A stretch of DNA of 64,000 nt from Maritalea sp049801075 (lineage in GTDB: Bacteria; Pseudomonadota; Alphaproteobacteria; Rhizobiales; Devosiaceae): positions 62,001 to 126,000 of the forward strand of contig NZ_JBNAGG010000002.1 of assembly GCF_049801075.1 (NCBI RefSeq). Direction: 5' to 3'. Under the pieces are notes generated by a model. It worked only from the letters and a program-made list of their open reading frames with translations, searched no databases and was not told the DNA's origin. Below, piece after piece: positions 17,181-25,034 of the stretch. Every line of letters starts with the position of its first letter. The stretch's first letter is position 1. Made by a program: the position numbers and the translations under genes.

Positions 17181-18515
17181 ATGTCAGAGCATCTTTTTTA
17201 CCAAACGCGACAAACACGTCCTTTTATAGAGCGATCTGAGGGCATCTATCTATGGGACAAGGATGGCAATCGCTACATTGACGGCTCCTCGGGTGCAATG
17301 GTGTCAAATATTGGGCATTCGCATCCGCATGTATTGTCTTGCATGTCCGCACAAATGCAAAAGGCGACTTTTGCTTATCGACTGCATTTTCAAAGTGATG
17401 TTGTGGAGCAGTTCGCAGCACGGTTGGCCAAAAAGGCGCCGGATGGTTTGGACAAGGTTTTCTTTGTGTCTGGCGGATCTGAGGCCGTGGAAACAGCCAT
17501 TAAGCTCGCCCGACAGGCGACGTTGGCGCGGGGGGAGTCCGGCCGACATAAAATTATGTCACGGTTGCCATCTTATCATGGTTCGACATTGGGGGCTGTC
17601 GCCGTGACGGGCACGCCGCCGTTTGCTGATCCATTCGCGCCGATGATGAAGACGATGCCGAAGGTGCGTGCGCCGCTGCATTATTTGGATGGGCTAGACC
17701 CAAATGATCCGGCCACAGCGACCCATTATCTCAAAGAGATTGAAGACAAGATTTTGGCGGAAGGGCCGGAGACATTGTTGGCCTTTTTGGTGGAGCCAAT
17801 TGGTGGCGCATCCACGGGAGCACTGGTGCCGCCCACTGGCTATATGGAGGGCTTGCGGGCGCTCTGCAATCAATATGGGCTCTTGCTGATTTACGATGAA
17901 GTGATGACCGGGGGCGGACGAACAGGCACTTACTTTGCTGCGGCGCATTTTGATGCGGTGCCTGACATGATCATCAGCGCCAAGGGGCTTGGCGGGGGCT
18001 ACATTCCTCTTGGCGCGGTGATCTCCCGCAATGATCTTGTGGAAGATGTGCTGGACCATGGCGGCTTCTTGCATGGCTTCACCAATGCGGCGATGCCGTT
18101 GGCAGCGGCGGCAGGCATGGGTGTTTTAGATGTGATTGAAGATGAGCAATTGTGTGATCGCGCCACGCGCATTGGCGATATGCTCTATGATCGCTTGCTG
18201 GGTTTACAGGCCAAATATCCCTTTATTGGCGATGTGCGCGGCAAGAGCTTGTTGCTCGCCTTTGAATTGATGGCTGATGCGCAAACCAAGCAGGTGTTGC
18301 CTAAGGACCTTCATGCCCATGCGAAGCTTGTGAATATTGCCTATGACAATGGATTGATTATCTATTCGCGCCGCACCCGCAATGGGGCGGAGGGAGATCA
18401 TTTTATGGTCTGCCCACCCTTGATCACCACCGCAGCGCAAGTGGATGAGCTCGTTGCGCTTCTGGATAAGTCATTGGGCCAATTTGCTGACCTCTATTTG
18501 AAAGAGGTGGCGTAA
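17181..18515 (+). CDS. Class III aminotransferase of the polyamine catabolic unit
   Basis: A 444-residue omega-aminotransferase with SGGSEAVETAIKLAR, YDEVMTGGGRTG and the Schiff-base lysine in SAKGLGGGYIPLGA. The ATG at 17181 matches the usual family start before the GIYLWDKDGNRYIDGSSG segment. In this operon it probably transaminates the free amine released by the amidohydrolase. It is followed at once by a BKACE gene, repeating the pair found at 888-2980, though the two aminotransferases are clearly different in sequence. Confidence 0.88.
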   Translation: MSEHLFYQTRQTRPFIERSEGIYLWDKDGNRYIDGSSGAMVSNIGHSHPHVLSCMSAQMQKATFAYRLHFQSDVVEQFAARLAKKAPDGLDKVFFVSGGSEAVETAIKLARQATLARGESGRHKIMSRLPSYHGSTLGAVAVTGTPPFADPFAPMMKTMPKVRAPLHYLDGLDPNDPATATHYLKEIEDKILAEGPETLLAFLVEPIGGASTGALVPPTGYMEGLRALCNQYGLLLIYDEVMTGGGRTGTYFAAAHFDAVPDMIISAKGLGGGYIPLGAVISRNDLVEDVLDHGGFLHGFTNAAMPLAAAAGMGVLDVIEDEQLCDRATRIGDMLYDRLLGLQAKYPFIGDVRGKSLLLAFELMADAQTKQVLPKDLHAHAKLVNIAYDNGLIIYSRRTRNGAEGDHFMVCPPLITTAAQVDELVALLDKSLGQFADLYLKEVA

Positions 18516-18516
18516 T

Positions 18517-19461
18517 ATGTCCGATAAGATCATTGTGAGTTGTGCACTTACGGGGTCCATTCATACCCCATCGATGTCGCCCTACCTGCCGGTGAGTGGC
18601 GAAGATATGGTGCGGGAAGGCAAGGCAGCGAGTGCAGCGGGCGCGTCCATCTTGCATCTACATGCGCGCCATCCCGAAACCGGGCAACCCAGTGCTGCGC
18701 TCAATCATTGGCAAGGATTTTATCCGCACTTGAGCAGCGAAACGGACGCAATTCTTAATATGTCGACCGGCGGCTCGGCTGTGATGAGCTTGGATGATCG
18801 GCTTGCGGCGTCAGGTGAATTGCGGCCGGAAATGGCGTCATTGAATTTGGGGTCAATGAATTTTGCGCTCTATCCTTTGGCGGACCGGATCAAAGAATGG
18901 AAGCATGATTGGGAAGAGCCGTTTTTGCGCAATTCAGATGATCTGGTGTTTAAAAACACGCCGCGCGATGTGCGCGAGATTGTGGGTAAATTGAGCCAGC
19001 GGCCCACAGTGTTTGAGCTGGAATGTTATGATGTGTCGCATCTTTACATGCTCGATCATTTGGCCAATCGCGGCATTTTAAAGCCACCCTTCTTTTTGCA
19101 ATTTGTGCTGGGCGTTTTGGGTGGTGCACCGCCGCTGCCTGATGTGTTGTCTTTCCTGAAAAACACAGCCGACAAATTGTTTGGCGATCAATATGCCTTT
19201 TCGGTGATTGGGGCTGGGCGCGCGCAAATGCAAATGGCGGCTTTGTCGATTGGTCTCGGCGGCCATGTGCGCGTGGGGTTGGAAGACAATCTTTATATCG
19301 CCAAGGGCGAGTTGGCCAAATCAAATGCCCAGCAAGTGGAGAAGGTGAAAACCCTGATCGAGGCCAATGGCAAGCAGGTCGCGACGCCTGCAGAGGCGCG
19401 GCAAATTTTGGGCATTGATCCAGAGGCGAACCACCACACGATGGAAAGACAATATTTGTAA
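18517..19461 (+). CDS. BKACE-family (DUF849) beta-keto acid cleavage enzyme
   Basis: A 314-residue TIM-barrel enzyme with all main family motifs: the N-terminal CALTGSIHTPSMSP strand, the HxH zinc site in LHLHARHPETG, the NMSTGG loop and VGLEDNL near the C-terminus. It should cleave a beta-keto acid with acetyl-CoA to acetoacetate and a CoA ester. It starts one base after the aminotransferase stop and its own stop overlaps the amidohydrolase start, so it is an integral step of this catabolic unit. Confidence 0.88.
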   Translation: MSDKIIVSCALTGSIHTPSMSPYLPVSGEDMVREGKAASAAGASILHLHARHPETGQPSAALNHWQGFYPHLSSETDAILNMSTGGSAVMSLDDRLAASGELRPEMASLNLGSMNFALYPLADRIKEWKHDWEEPFLRNSDDLVFKNTPRDVREIVGKLSQRPTVFELECYDVSHLYMLDHLANRGILKPPFFLQFVLGVLGGAPPLPDVLSFLKNTADKLFGDQYAFSVIGAGRAQMQMAALSIGLGGHVRVGLEDNLYIAKGELAKSNAQQVEKVKTLIEANGKQVATPAEARQILGIDPEANHHTMERQYL

Positions 19462-20483
19462 TGAAGTTCTTTTTTGACGAAGCCCAGCGGCTACATAATC
19501 CCGTGAATTTCCTTTCTTCAGGCGCGGCGCAGCCCAATCCTGAACAGCCGGGACGTGTGCAGGCATTGTTGGATGGTGCGAAGGCGGCGGGCTTGACCCA
19601 AAGCGCGACCGAAGATCATGGCATGGGCCCGATCGGCCGAGTACATAGTGCCGAATATGTGCATTTTTTGCGGCATATTTATAAGCGCTGGCAGCGCATC
19701 GAAGGGGCATCGCCCGAGGTGATCCCCAATATCCATCCTGATCGGCGTACGGTAAGCTATCCAAAGTCTGCTGTTGGGCAAGCGGGATTTCATATGGCAG
19801 ACACGGCCTGTCCGATCTCAGAACATACATTTCATTCAGCTTATTGGAGCGCGCAGACCGCGATCAGCGCCACCAATGATGTGTTGGCTGGCGCCCACGC
19901 AAGCTATGCGTTGTGTCGACCACCGGGGCACCATGCTTTTGCTGATTTGGCAGGCGGGTTTTGCTTTTTCAACAATTCAGCGATTGCAGCGGCACATCTT
20001 AAGCAGAACGGATTGCGAGCGGCTGTGGTTGATGTGGATTTGCATCACGGCAACGGCACTCAAGGTATCTTTTATGCCGACCCTGATGTGCTGACGGTTT
20101 CTGTTCATGCTGATCCAATACGATATTACCCGTTCTTTTGGGGACATGCCCATGAGCGCGGCGAGGGCGATGCGCTCGGTACCAACCTTAATCTGCCGTT
20201 GAAGATGGGCACCGGTGATGAGGGCTTCCTAGAGGCGCTTGATCGAGGCTTGGAGCGAGTGCAGGATTTTGGTGCCGATATCATCGTTGTGGCGCTGGGG
20301 CTGGATGCATTTGAAGGCGACCCCTTTGGCGGGCTATCTGTTAGTGAGCAGGGTTTTGCCGAAATCGGCAAACGGTTTGCCCGCATGGATATGCCGTGCG
20401 TGATGGTACAAGAGGGCGGCTATTTGTGTGATGAGTTGGGCGATAATCTGACGGCGTTCATGAATGGATTTCAAGGCGTTTGA
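19461..20483 (+). CDS. Acetylpolyamine amidohydrolase (histone deacetylase-like fold)
   Basis: The 340-residue enzyme has the class II deacetylase motifs RPPGHHA, FCFFNNSAIAA, VVDVDLHHGNGTQ (zinc Asp/His) and ALGLDAFEGDP, and closely follows the pattern of bacterial acetylpolyamine amidohydrolases such as that of Mycoplana ramosa. It removes acetyl groups from acetylputrescine or related amines. Being in one operon with a polyamine-type importer, aminotransferase and BKACE strongly supports that role over histone-like deacetylation. Its stop is directly adjacent to that of the convergent amidohydrolase gene. Confidence 0.88.
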   Translation: MKFFFDEAQRLHNPVNFLSSGAAQPNPEQPGRVQALLDGAKAAGLTQSATEDHGMGPIGRVHSAEYVHFLRHIYKRWQRIEGASPEVIPNIHPDRRTVSYPKSAVGQAGFHMADTACPISEHTFHSAYWSAQTAISATNDVLAGAHASYALCRPPGHHAFADLAGGFCFFNNSAIAAAHLKQNGLRAAVVDVDLHHGNGTQGIFYADPDVLTVSVHADPIRYYPFFWGHAHERGEGDALGTNLNLPLKMGTGDEGFLEALDRGLERVQDFGADIIVVALGLDAFEGDPFGGLSVSEQGFAEIGKRFARMDMPCVMVQEGGYLCDELGDNLTAFMNGFQGV

Positions 20484-21710
20484 TTAAACCCGTGCAGCCA
20501 TATTCTGGATAAATTGCGCCAAAACATTCACTGCATCGCCCATATCTTGCGGCGACGCATATTCTGCTGGATTGTGGCTGATGCCATCTTTGCAGCGCAC
20601 AAACATCATCGCCATGGGGCCAAGATCGGCCATGGCCGATGCGTCATGCGTGGCGCCGGATGGCAAAGTAACAGCGCGACCCAAATGGGCTTCTATTGCG
20701 TCCGCCAATGGTGATTTTAAACTGTCGGCACATTGCTGTGCGGGTTGTGCATATGTCTTTTCATATCGCAATGTGAGGCCATGCGCCTGCGCAATTTCTT
20801 TGGCTTCATCCTCAAATCGTTGAGCGGCTTCGCTGCGGATTGCATCGTCGGCAGATCGCATTTCAACCGTTAGCCGCGCTTCATTTGGCACGGCATTGAC
20901 CACATTGGGTGAGATATCCAAGGCTCCCACTGTGGCACGCAAATGTTCAGTGTTGAGTGCCAATTCGTGAACAAAGCTAACCAATTTGCTGGCACCCACC
21001 AGTGCGTCTTGTCGGTTGCGCATGGGCAAGGTGCCCGCGTGGCCGGAGACGCCATGGAACGTGACGCTATGGCGTTCGATGCCACAAATGGCGGAGACCA
21101 CGCCGAGGGATAAGTCTTCGTCCTGCAAGATCGGACCTTGTTCGATGTGAACTTCTACAAAACCCAATGCTTGATTGTTGTTGCGTTTGAGCTTTGGGAT
21201 ATTTTCTGGCGAAAGGCCAAAGGCGCGCATGGTCTTATCAATTGAGATGCCCTCTCGATCTTGTAGTTCCAGCACCGCTGGATCATAGGTGCCCGCCAAG
21301 GCACGTGAACCGATAAGGGCGGTTGGGAAGCGCACACCTTCTTCGTCAGCAAATGCGAGGATTTCGACATTGAAGGGTAATGTTATACCCTCGCTGCTCA
21401 GCTTTTTCAGCGCGAGAATTGGCAGGGCAATGCCCATTATGCCGTCATAAGCGCCACCCTGGCGTACGCTATCTTGATGGGAGCCCATATAAAGCGTCTG
21501 GGTGGCACCGGTGAATTGAGTGCGGCCCACCAATGTGCCTGCGGCGTCCAGATGGGATACAAGACCGGCATCGTGCATCCAGCCTTCAATCATCGTCACG
21601 GCATCGGCATGTTCACGGGTGAAGGGCAGGCGCGAGACGCCCGGACCCGCTTCGGAGAATTTGGCAATTTCGGTCAGGCGATCAGCCGCCAATTGTCCCC
21701 AATCAGTCAA
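20484..21710 (-). CDS. M20-family Zn hydrolase (N-carbamoyl-amino acid / allantoate amidohydrolase type)
   Basis: A 408-residue cytosolic amidohydrolase with the metal ligands in GSHQDS, GAYDG, DEEGVRF, EVHIEQG and GISHNPAE, in the order seen in AllC/HyuC enzymes, and a lid/dimerisation domain in between. It hydrolyses an N-carbamoyl or ureido group, or an amide, from a small amino acid. It overlaps the DUF1028 gene by 8 bases and is divergent from a dipeptide-type importer, the probable source of substrate. The exact substrate is not evident. Confidence 0.85.
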   Translation of the reverse strand: MTDWGQLAADRLTEIAKFSEAGPGVSRLPFTREHADAVTMIEGWMHDAGLVSHLDAAGTLVGRTQFTGATQTLYMGSHQDSVRQGGAYDGIMGIALPILALKKLSSEGITLPFNVEILAFADEEGVRFPTALIGSRALAGTYDPAVLELQDREGISIDKTMRAFGLSPENIPKLKRNNNQALGFVEVHIEQGPILQDEDLSLGVVSAICGIERHSVTFHGVSGHAGTLPMRNRQDALVGASKLVSFVHELALNTEHLRATVGALDISPNVVNAVPNEARLTVEMRSADDAIRSEAAQRFEDEAKEIAQAHGLTLRYEKTYAQPAQQCADSLKSPLADAIEAHLGRAVTLPSGATHDASAMADLGPMAMMFVRCKDGISHNPAEYASPQDMGDAVNVLAQFIQNMAARV

Positions 21711-22365
21711 TGCCGCGCTCCTTATTGTTCATCGTTGGCACGGTGAGATGCCAGTCGCGATATTCGCCTGTCATGGCGCGCTCATATAGTGCGGTCAGAT
21801 CGGTGAGTGGCTTTTCGCTATAGTCAATTCTTAGATCGAGTGGCGCCTCATTTGGTGACAATATCAACATTGCGCCGGAAAGTAGCCCGCGAGAATCTCC
21901 GCCAGCCTCCTGCGCTGCATGTAGTGCAGATAGCAAGCGTTCGCCCATATGGCGGTTGCCTTCTTTAAAGCCAGCGATGGCGGCGGGCACCACATTTTCA
22001 TTGTCCAGCAAATTGCCAGAAACAATGCCATTTTCAAAAGTTGAAGCATGTGCAATTGGCATGTTTTTGTTGCCAGTGAAGGCTGCGCCATTGCCGTGCG
22101 AATCAAGGGCCGCCAGTTGGCGGGATTCACGTCCCATATCAGCATCGGTTATGGCTTTAATCGCTGTTTCAACAGGTATGTTTTGGTCGAGTAGATCTAA
22201 AATATCGTCGCGCCAAAATGTGCTGGGGGCCGCGCCCTGGCTGGCACTGAGCCCTACATTTACGCGACCGCGCAAGACCCATCCGCCCACGCAAAGCGAA
22301 CCTGTGGCCGCGGCAGCGCCAAGTTGTTTGGTCTCTGGATCGAACACAAGAATTGAATATGTCAT
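21703..22365 (-). CDS. DUF1028 family protein (Ntn-hydrolase-like)
   Basis: The 220-residue protein begins MTYSILVFDPETKQLGAAAATG and has the GLSASQGAAPSTFW and DADMGRESRQLAALD segments of DUF1028. The family has an Ntn-hydrolase-like fold and is often encoded with peptide or amino acid importers and amidohydrolases, as here; its reaction is not firmly known. ATG 22365 has AAGGAGCT before it and replaces the longer frame start at 22419, which would run through the operator region. Confidence 0.82.
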   Translation of the reverse strand: MTYSILVFDPETKQLGAAAATGSLCVGGWVLRGRVNVGLSASQGAAPSTFWRDDILDLLDQNIPVETAIKAITDADMGRESRQLAALDSHGNGAAFTGNKNMPIAHASTFENGIVSGNLLDNENVVPAAIAGFKEGNRHMGERLLSALHAAQEAGGDSRGLLSGAMLILSPNEAPLDLRIDYSEKPLTDLTALYERAMTGEYRDWHLTVPTMNNKERGID

Positions 22366-22383
22366 AATAGCTCCTTGCATTCT

Positions 22384-22426
22384 ATTTATCATGAAAAATT
22401 GACGCTTGCAATTTATCATGATAAAT
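22384..22426. promoter_or_regulatory. Twin palindromes, candidate GntR/FadR operator
   Basis: ATTTATCATGATAAAT (22411-22426) is a perfect 16-base palindrome, and ATTTATCATGAAAAAT (22384-22399) is a second copy with one mismatch, 27 bases away. Both lie between the divergent DUF1028/M20 operon and the peptide importer, where binding would control both. The GntR regulator at the end of the importer operon is the likely ligand (inference). Confidence 0.55.
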
Positions 22427-22453
22427 ACGAGGTGATCCTAAAGGGAGGTCAAG

Positions 22454-24031
22454 ATGCAAATATTGAAATTAACGCGCCGCGCCTTTGTCGCGGCATCAAT
22501 TGCGGCGTTGGGGATGTTCCCGGCGCTGACGAGCGCTCATGCGCAAACGCCAGCTGAAGTGTTGGTGGTGGGGCAAATTGCAGAACCTAAATCGTTGGAC
22601 CCAGCGGCTGTCACTGCAGTGAATGATTTCCGGATTCTGGTGAACCTCTATGAAGGTTTGGTGCGCTATAAATCTGGCACATTGGAAGTAGCCCCGGCCT
22701 TGGCTGAGAGCTGGGAAATCAGTGAAGATGGCACTGAATACACCTTCAAGCTACGCGAAGGGGTAACATTCCATGATGGCACACCATTTAATGCCGAAGC
22801 TGTGAAATTCAACTTCGACCGGATGTTGAATGAAGATCATCCTTATCACAATACTGGCCCATTCCCGTTGGCCTTCTTCTTCTCTGCGGTTGAAGAAACA
22901 ACAGCAATGGATGAGTTGACTGTTAAGTTTAAATTGAATGCGCCGTTTGCGCCGTTCCTCTCTAACTTGGCATACCCAACAGGCTTGTTGGTTTCGCCTG
23001 AAGCAGTGAAGCAACATGGCGAAGATATTGGCCGTCATCCAACAGGCACAGGGGCCTTCAAATTTGTTGAGTGGGCGTCAAATGAGCGTGTTGTTGTTGA
23101 TCGTTATGCTGATTATTGGGGCGAGCAAGCTGGTGTTCAAGCCGTTGTGTTCCGTCCGATTACAGATGCGAATACACGTGTTGCTGAAATGCTTGCAGGC
23201 GGCATCGACATGATGGTGGAAGTGCCACCAACCGCATTGTCACAGTTCCAAGGTGACGATTTCTCAATTGTTGAGCAAGCAGGTCCACACGTTTGGTTCC
23301 TGATTTTGAACGCAAAAGAAGGTCCATTCGCGAACAAGCTTGTGCGCCAAGCGGCCAACTATGCGATCAACAAAGAAGCGCTTGTGAATGACGTGCTTGA
23401 AGGCACAGCGGCTGTTGCAGCTGGCCCAACACCACCGGCCTTTGCATGGGCTTACAATGAAGAATTGGACCCATATCCTTATGATCCAGAAAAAGCCAAA
23501 GAGCTTTTGGCTGAAGCTGGGGCAGAGGGTGCCGAACTGACATTCTATGTGACTGAAGGTGGTTCAGGTATGCTTGATCCGGTGGCCATGGGCACAGCCA
23601 TTCAAGCCGATTTGGCTGCAGTTGGTCTTGATGTGAAAATTGAGACTTATGAGTGGAACACCTTCTTGGGTGAAGTGAACCCTGGTCTTGAAGGCAAGGC
23701 GGATATGGCGGAAATGGCTTGGATGACCAATGATCCAGATACATTGCCTTATCTTGCGCTGCGCACTGAAGCATGGCCTGAAAACGGTGGCTTCAACTCT
23801 GGCTATTACTCCAATGAAAAAGTGGATGAGCTGCTTGAAAAAGCACGGACTTCCACAAGTCAGGACGAGCGCGCTGCGCTATATCGCGAAATGCAAGCGA
23901 TCGTTCAAGATGATGCACCATGGGTGTTTGTAGCGAACTGGAAACAGAATGCTGTGACCAATGATCGGGTTGAAAACTTTGACCTCGAGCCATCTTTCTT
24001 GCTTCACTTGCAGAATGTGACCAAGAAATAA
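22454..24031 (+). CDS. Dipeptide/oligopeptide-type ABC solute-binding protein (family 5)
   Basis: A 525-residue receptor with a signal peptide (cleavage near SAHAQT) and the family 5 pattern from VVGQIAEPKSLDPAAVTAVNDFRI through WEISEDGTEYTFKLREGVTFHDGTPFNAEAV. Such receptors bind peptides, opines, nickel complexes or other amino-acid derivatives. An AAGGGAGGT site precedes ATG 22454. A hairpin follows the gene. The adjacent amidohydrolase suggests an N-substituted amino acid as ligand. Confidence 0.9.
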   Translation: MQILKLTRRAFVAASIAALGMFPALTSAHAQTPAEVLVVGQIAEPKSLDPAAVTAVNDFRILVNLYEGLVRYKSGTLEVAPALAESWEISEDGTEYTFKLREGVTFHDGTPFNAEAVKFNFDRMLNEDHPYHNTGPFPLAFFFSAVEETTAMDELTVKFKLNAPFAPFLSNLAYPTGLLVSPEAVKQHGEDIGRHPTGTGAFKFVEWASNERVVVDRYADYWGEQAGVQAVVFRPITDANTRVAEMLAGGIDMMVEVPPTALSQFQGDDFSIVEQAGPHVWFLILNAKEGPFANKLVRQAANYAINKEALVNDVLEGTAAVAAGPTPPAFAWAYNEELDPYPYDPEKAKELLAEAGAEGAELTFYVTEGGSGMLDPVAMGTAIQADLAAVGLDVKIETYEWNTFLGEVNPGLEGKADMAEMAWMTNDPDTLPYLALRTEAWPENGGFNSGYYSNEKVDELLEKARTSTSQDERAALYREMQAIVQDDAPWVFVANWKQNAVTNDRVENFDLEPSFLLHLQNVTKK

Positions 24032-24038
24032 TCAAATA

Positions 24039-24071
24039 AACTGGCGGGCCTGATGGTCCGCCAGTTTCTTT
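24039..24071 (+). terminator. Attenuating stem-loop after the receptor gene
   Basis: AACTGGCGG (24039-24047) pairs with CCGCCAGTT (24058-24066), followed by TCTTTCT. Weak T tract, in the space before the permease gene of the same operon; likely mRNA-stabilising or partly terminating. Confidence 0.55.
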
Positions 24072-24086
24072 CTCGGGGGGAGGAAA

Positions 24087-25034
24087 ATGGCTGCCTATAT
24101 TCTTAAAAGGCTCATTTCGGCCATTCCGGTTTTGTTTGGCATCACGCTGATTGTTTTTTTGATCATGGCGATGATTCCGGGTGATCCGGCCACGGCTATT
24201 TTGGGCGCCTATGCCACGCCGGACAATGTGGCGAAGATCAACAAAGATCTCGGGCTAGATGCTCCCCTGTTTCAGCGCTATTTCATCTGGCTGGGCAATA
24301 TGCTCACTGGTGATTTTGGCCGGTCTTATTCTCTCAATCGTCCTGTTCTTGATGAAATTCTTGAGCGGTTTAACGCAACGCTTATTCTGGCAGGCACCAG
24401 CTTCGTGCTGTGTGCCGTCTTCGGCATTTTGGCAGGCGTTGTTTCCGCTGCACGTCAATATGGCTGGGCGGATAAAGTCATCACATTTACCGTGTTGATC
24501 GGCATTTCAATTCCATCCTTCTTTTTGGGTATGGTGATGATTTTGTTTTTCGCTGTGCGGCTGCGCTGGTTCCCTGTGTCGGGCATGTATGCGATTTATG
24601 GCGGCGGCGATATTCCCGATTTGCTCAATCATTTGGTGATGCCCGCGCTTGCCTTGGCCGCAGTCGCTACGGGCGTGGTGGCGCGTATGTCGCGGTCCGC
24701 CATGTTGGAGGTACTGCGACAGGACTATATCCGCACGGCACGCGCCAAAGGCGTGAACGAGCGCAAAGTTATTTTGGGACACGCGCTGAAATCAGCGATG
24801 GTGACCATTATTCCCGTGCTCGGCATTCAGGCCGGGTTTGTGCTGTCTGGCGCGGTTTACATTGAAATGGTGTTCCAGTGGCCGGGGATCGGCCGCATGT
24901 TGGTCGACGCGATTTTGAAACGCGATATCTTGCTGGTGCAGGGCGGCGTTGTGTTCGTTGCGGCCTGCTATGTGCTGTTTAACATTGTGGTGGATGTGGC
25001 CCAATCGCTCCTCGATCCGAGGATTAAATCATGA
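24087..25034 (+). CDS. Dipeptide-type ABC transporter permease (DppB-like)
   Basis: A 315-residue permease with six helices and the DppB signatures GLDAPLFQRYFIWLGNMLTGDFGRSY and ARAKGVNERKVILGHALKSA. It starts after a GGGGGGAGG site and ends in a four-base overlap with the fused permease-ATPase gene. Confidence 0.92.
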   Translation: MAAYILKRLISAIPVLFGITLIVFLIMAMIPGDPATAILGAYATPDNVAKINKDLGLDAPLFQRYFIWLGNMLTGDFGRSYSLNRPVLDEILERFNATLILAGTSFVLCAVFGILAGVVSAARQYGWADKVITFTVLIGISIPSFFLGMVMILFFAVRLRWFPVSGMYAIYGGGDIPDLLNHLVMPALALAAVATGVVARMSRSAMLEVLRQDYIRTARAKGVNERKVILGHALKSAMVTIIPVLGIQAGFVLSGAVYIEMVFQWPGIGRMLVDAILKRDILLVQGGVVFVAACYVLFNIVVDVAQSLLDPRIKS

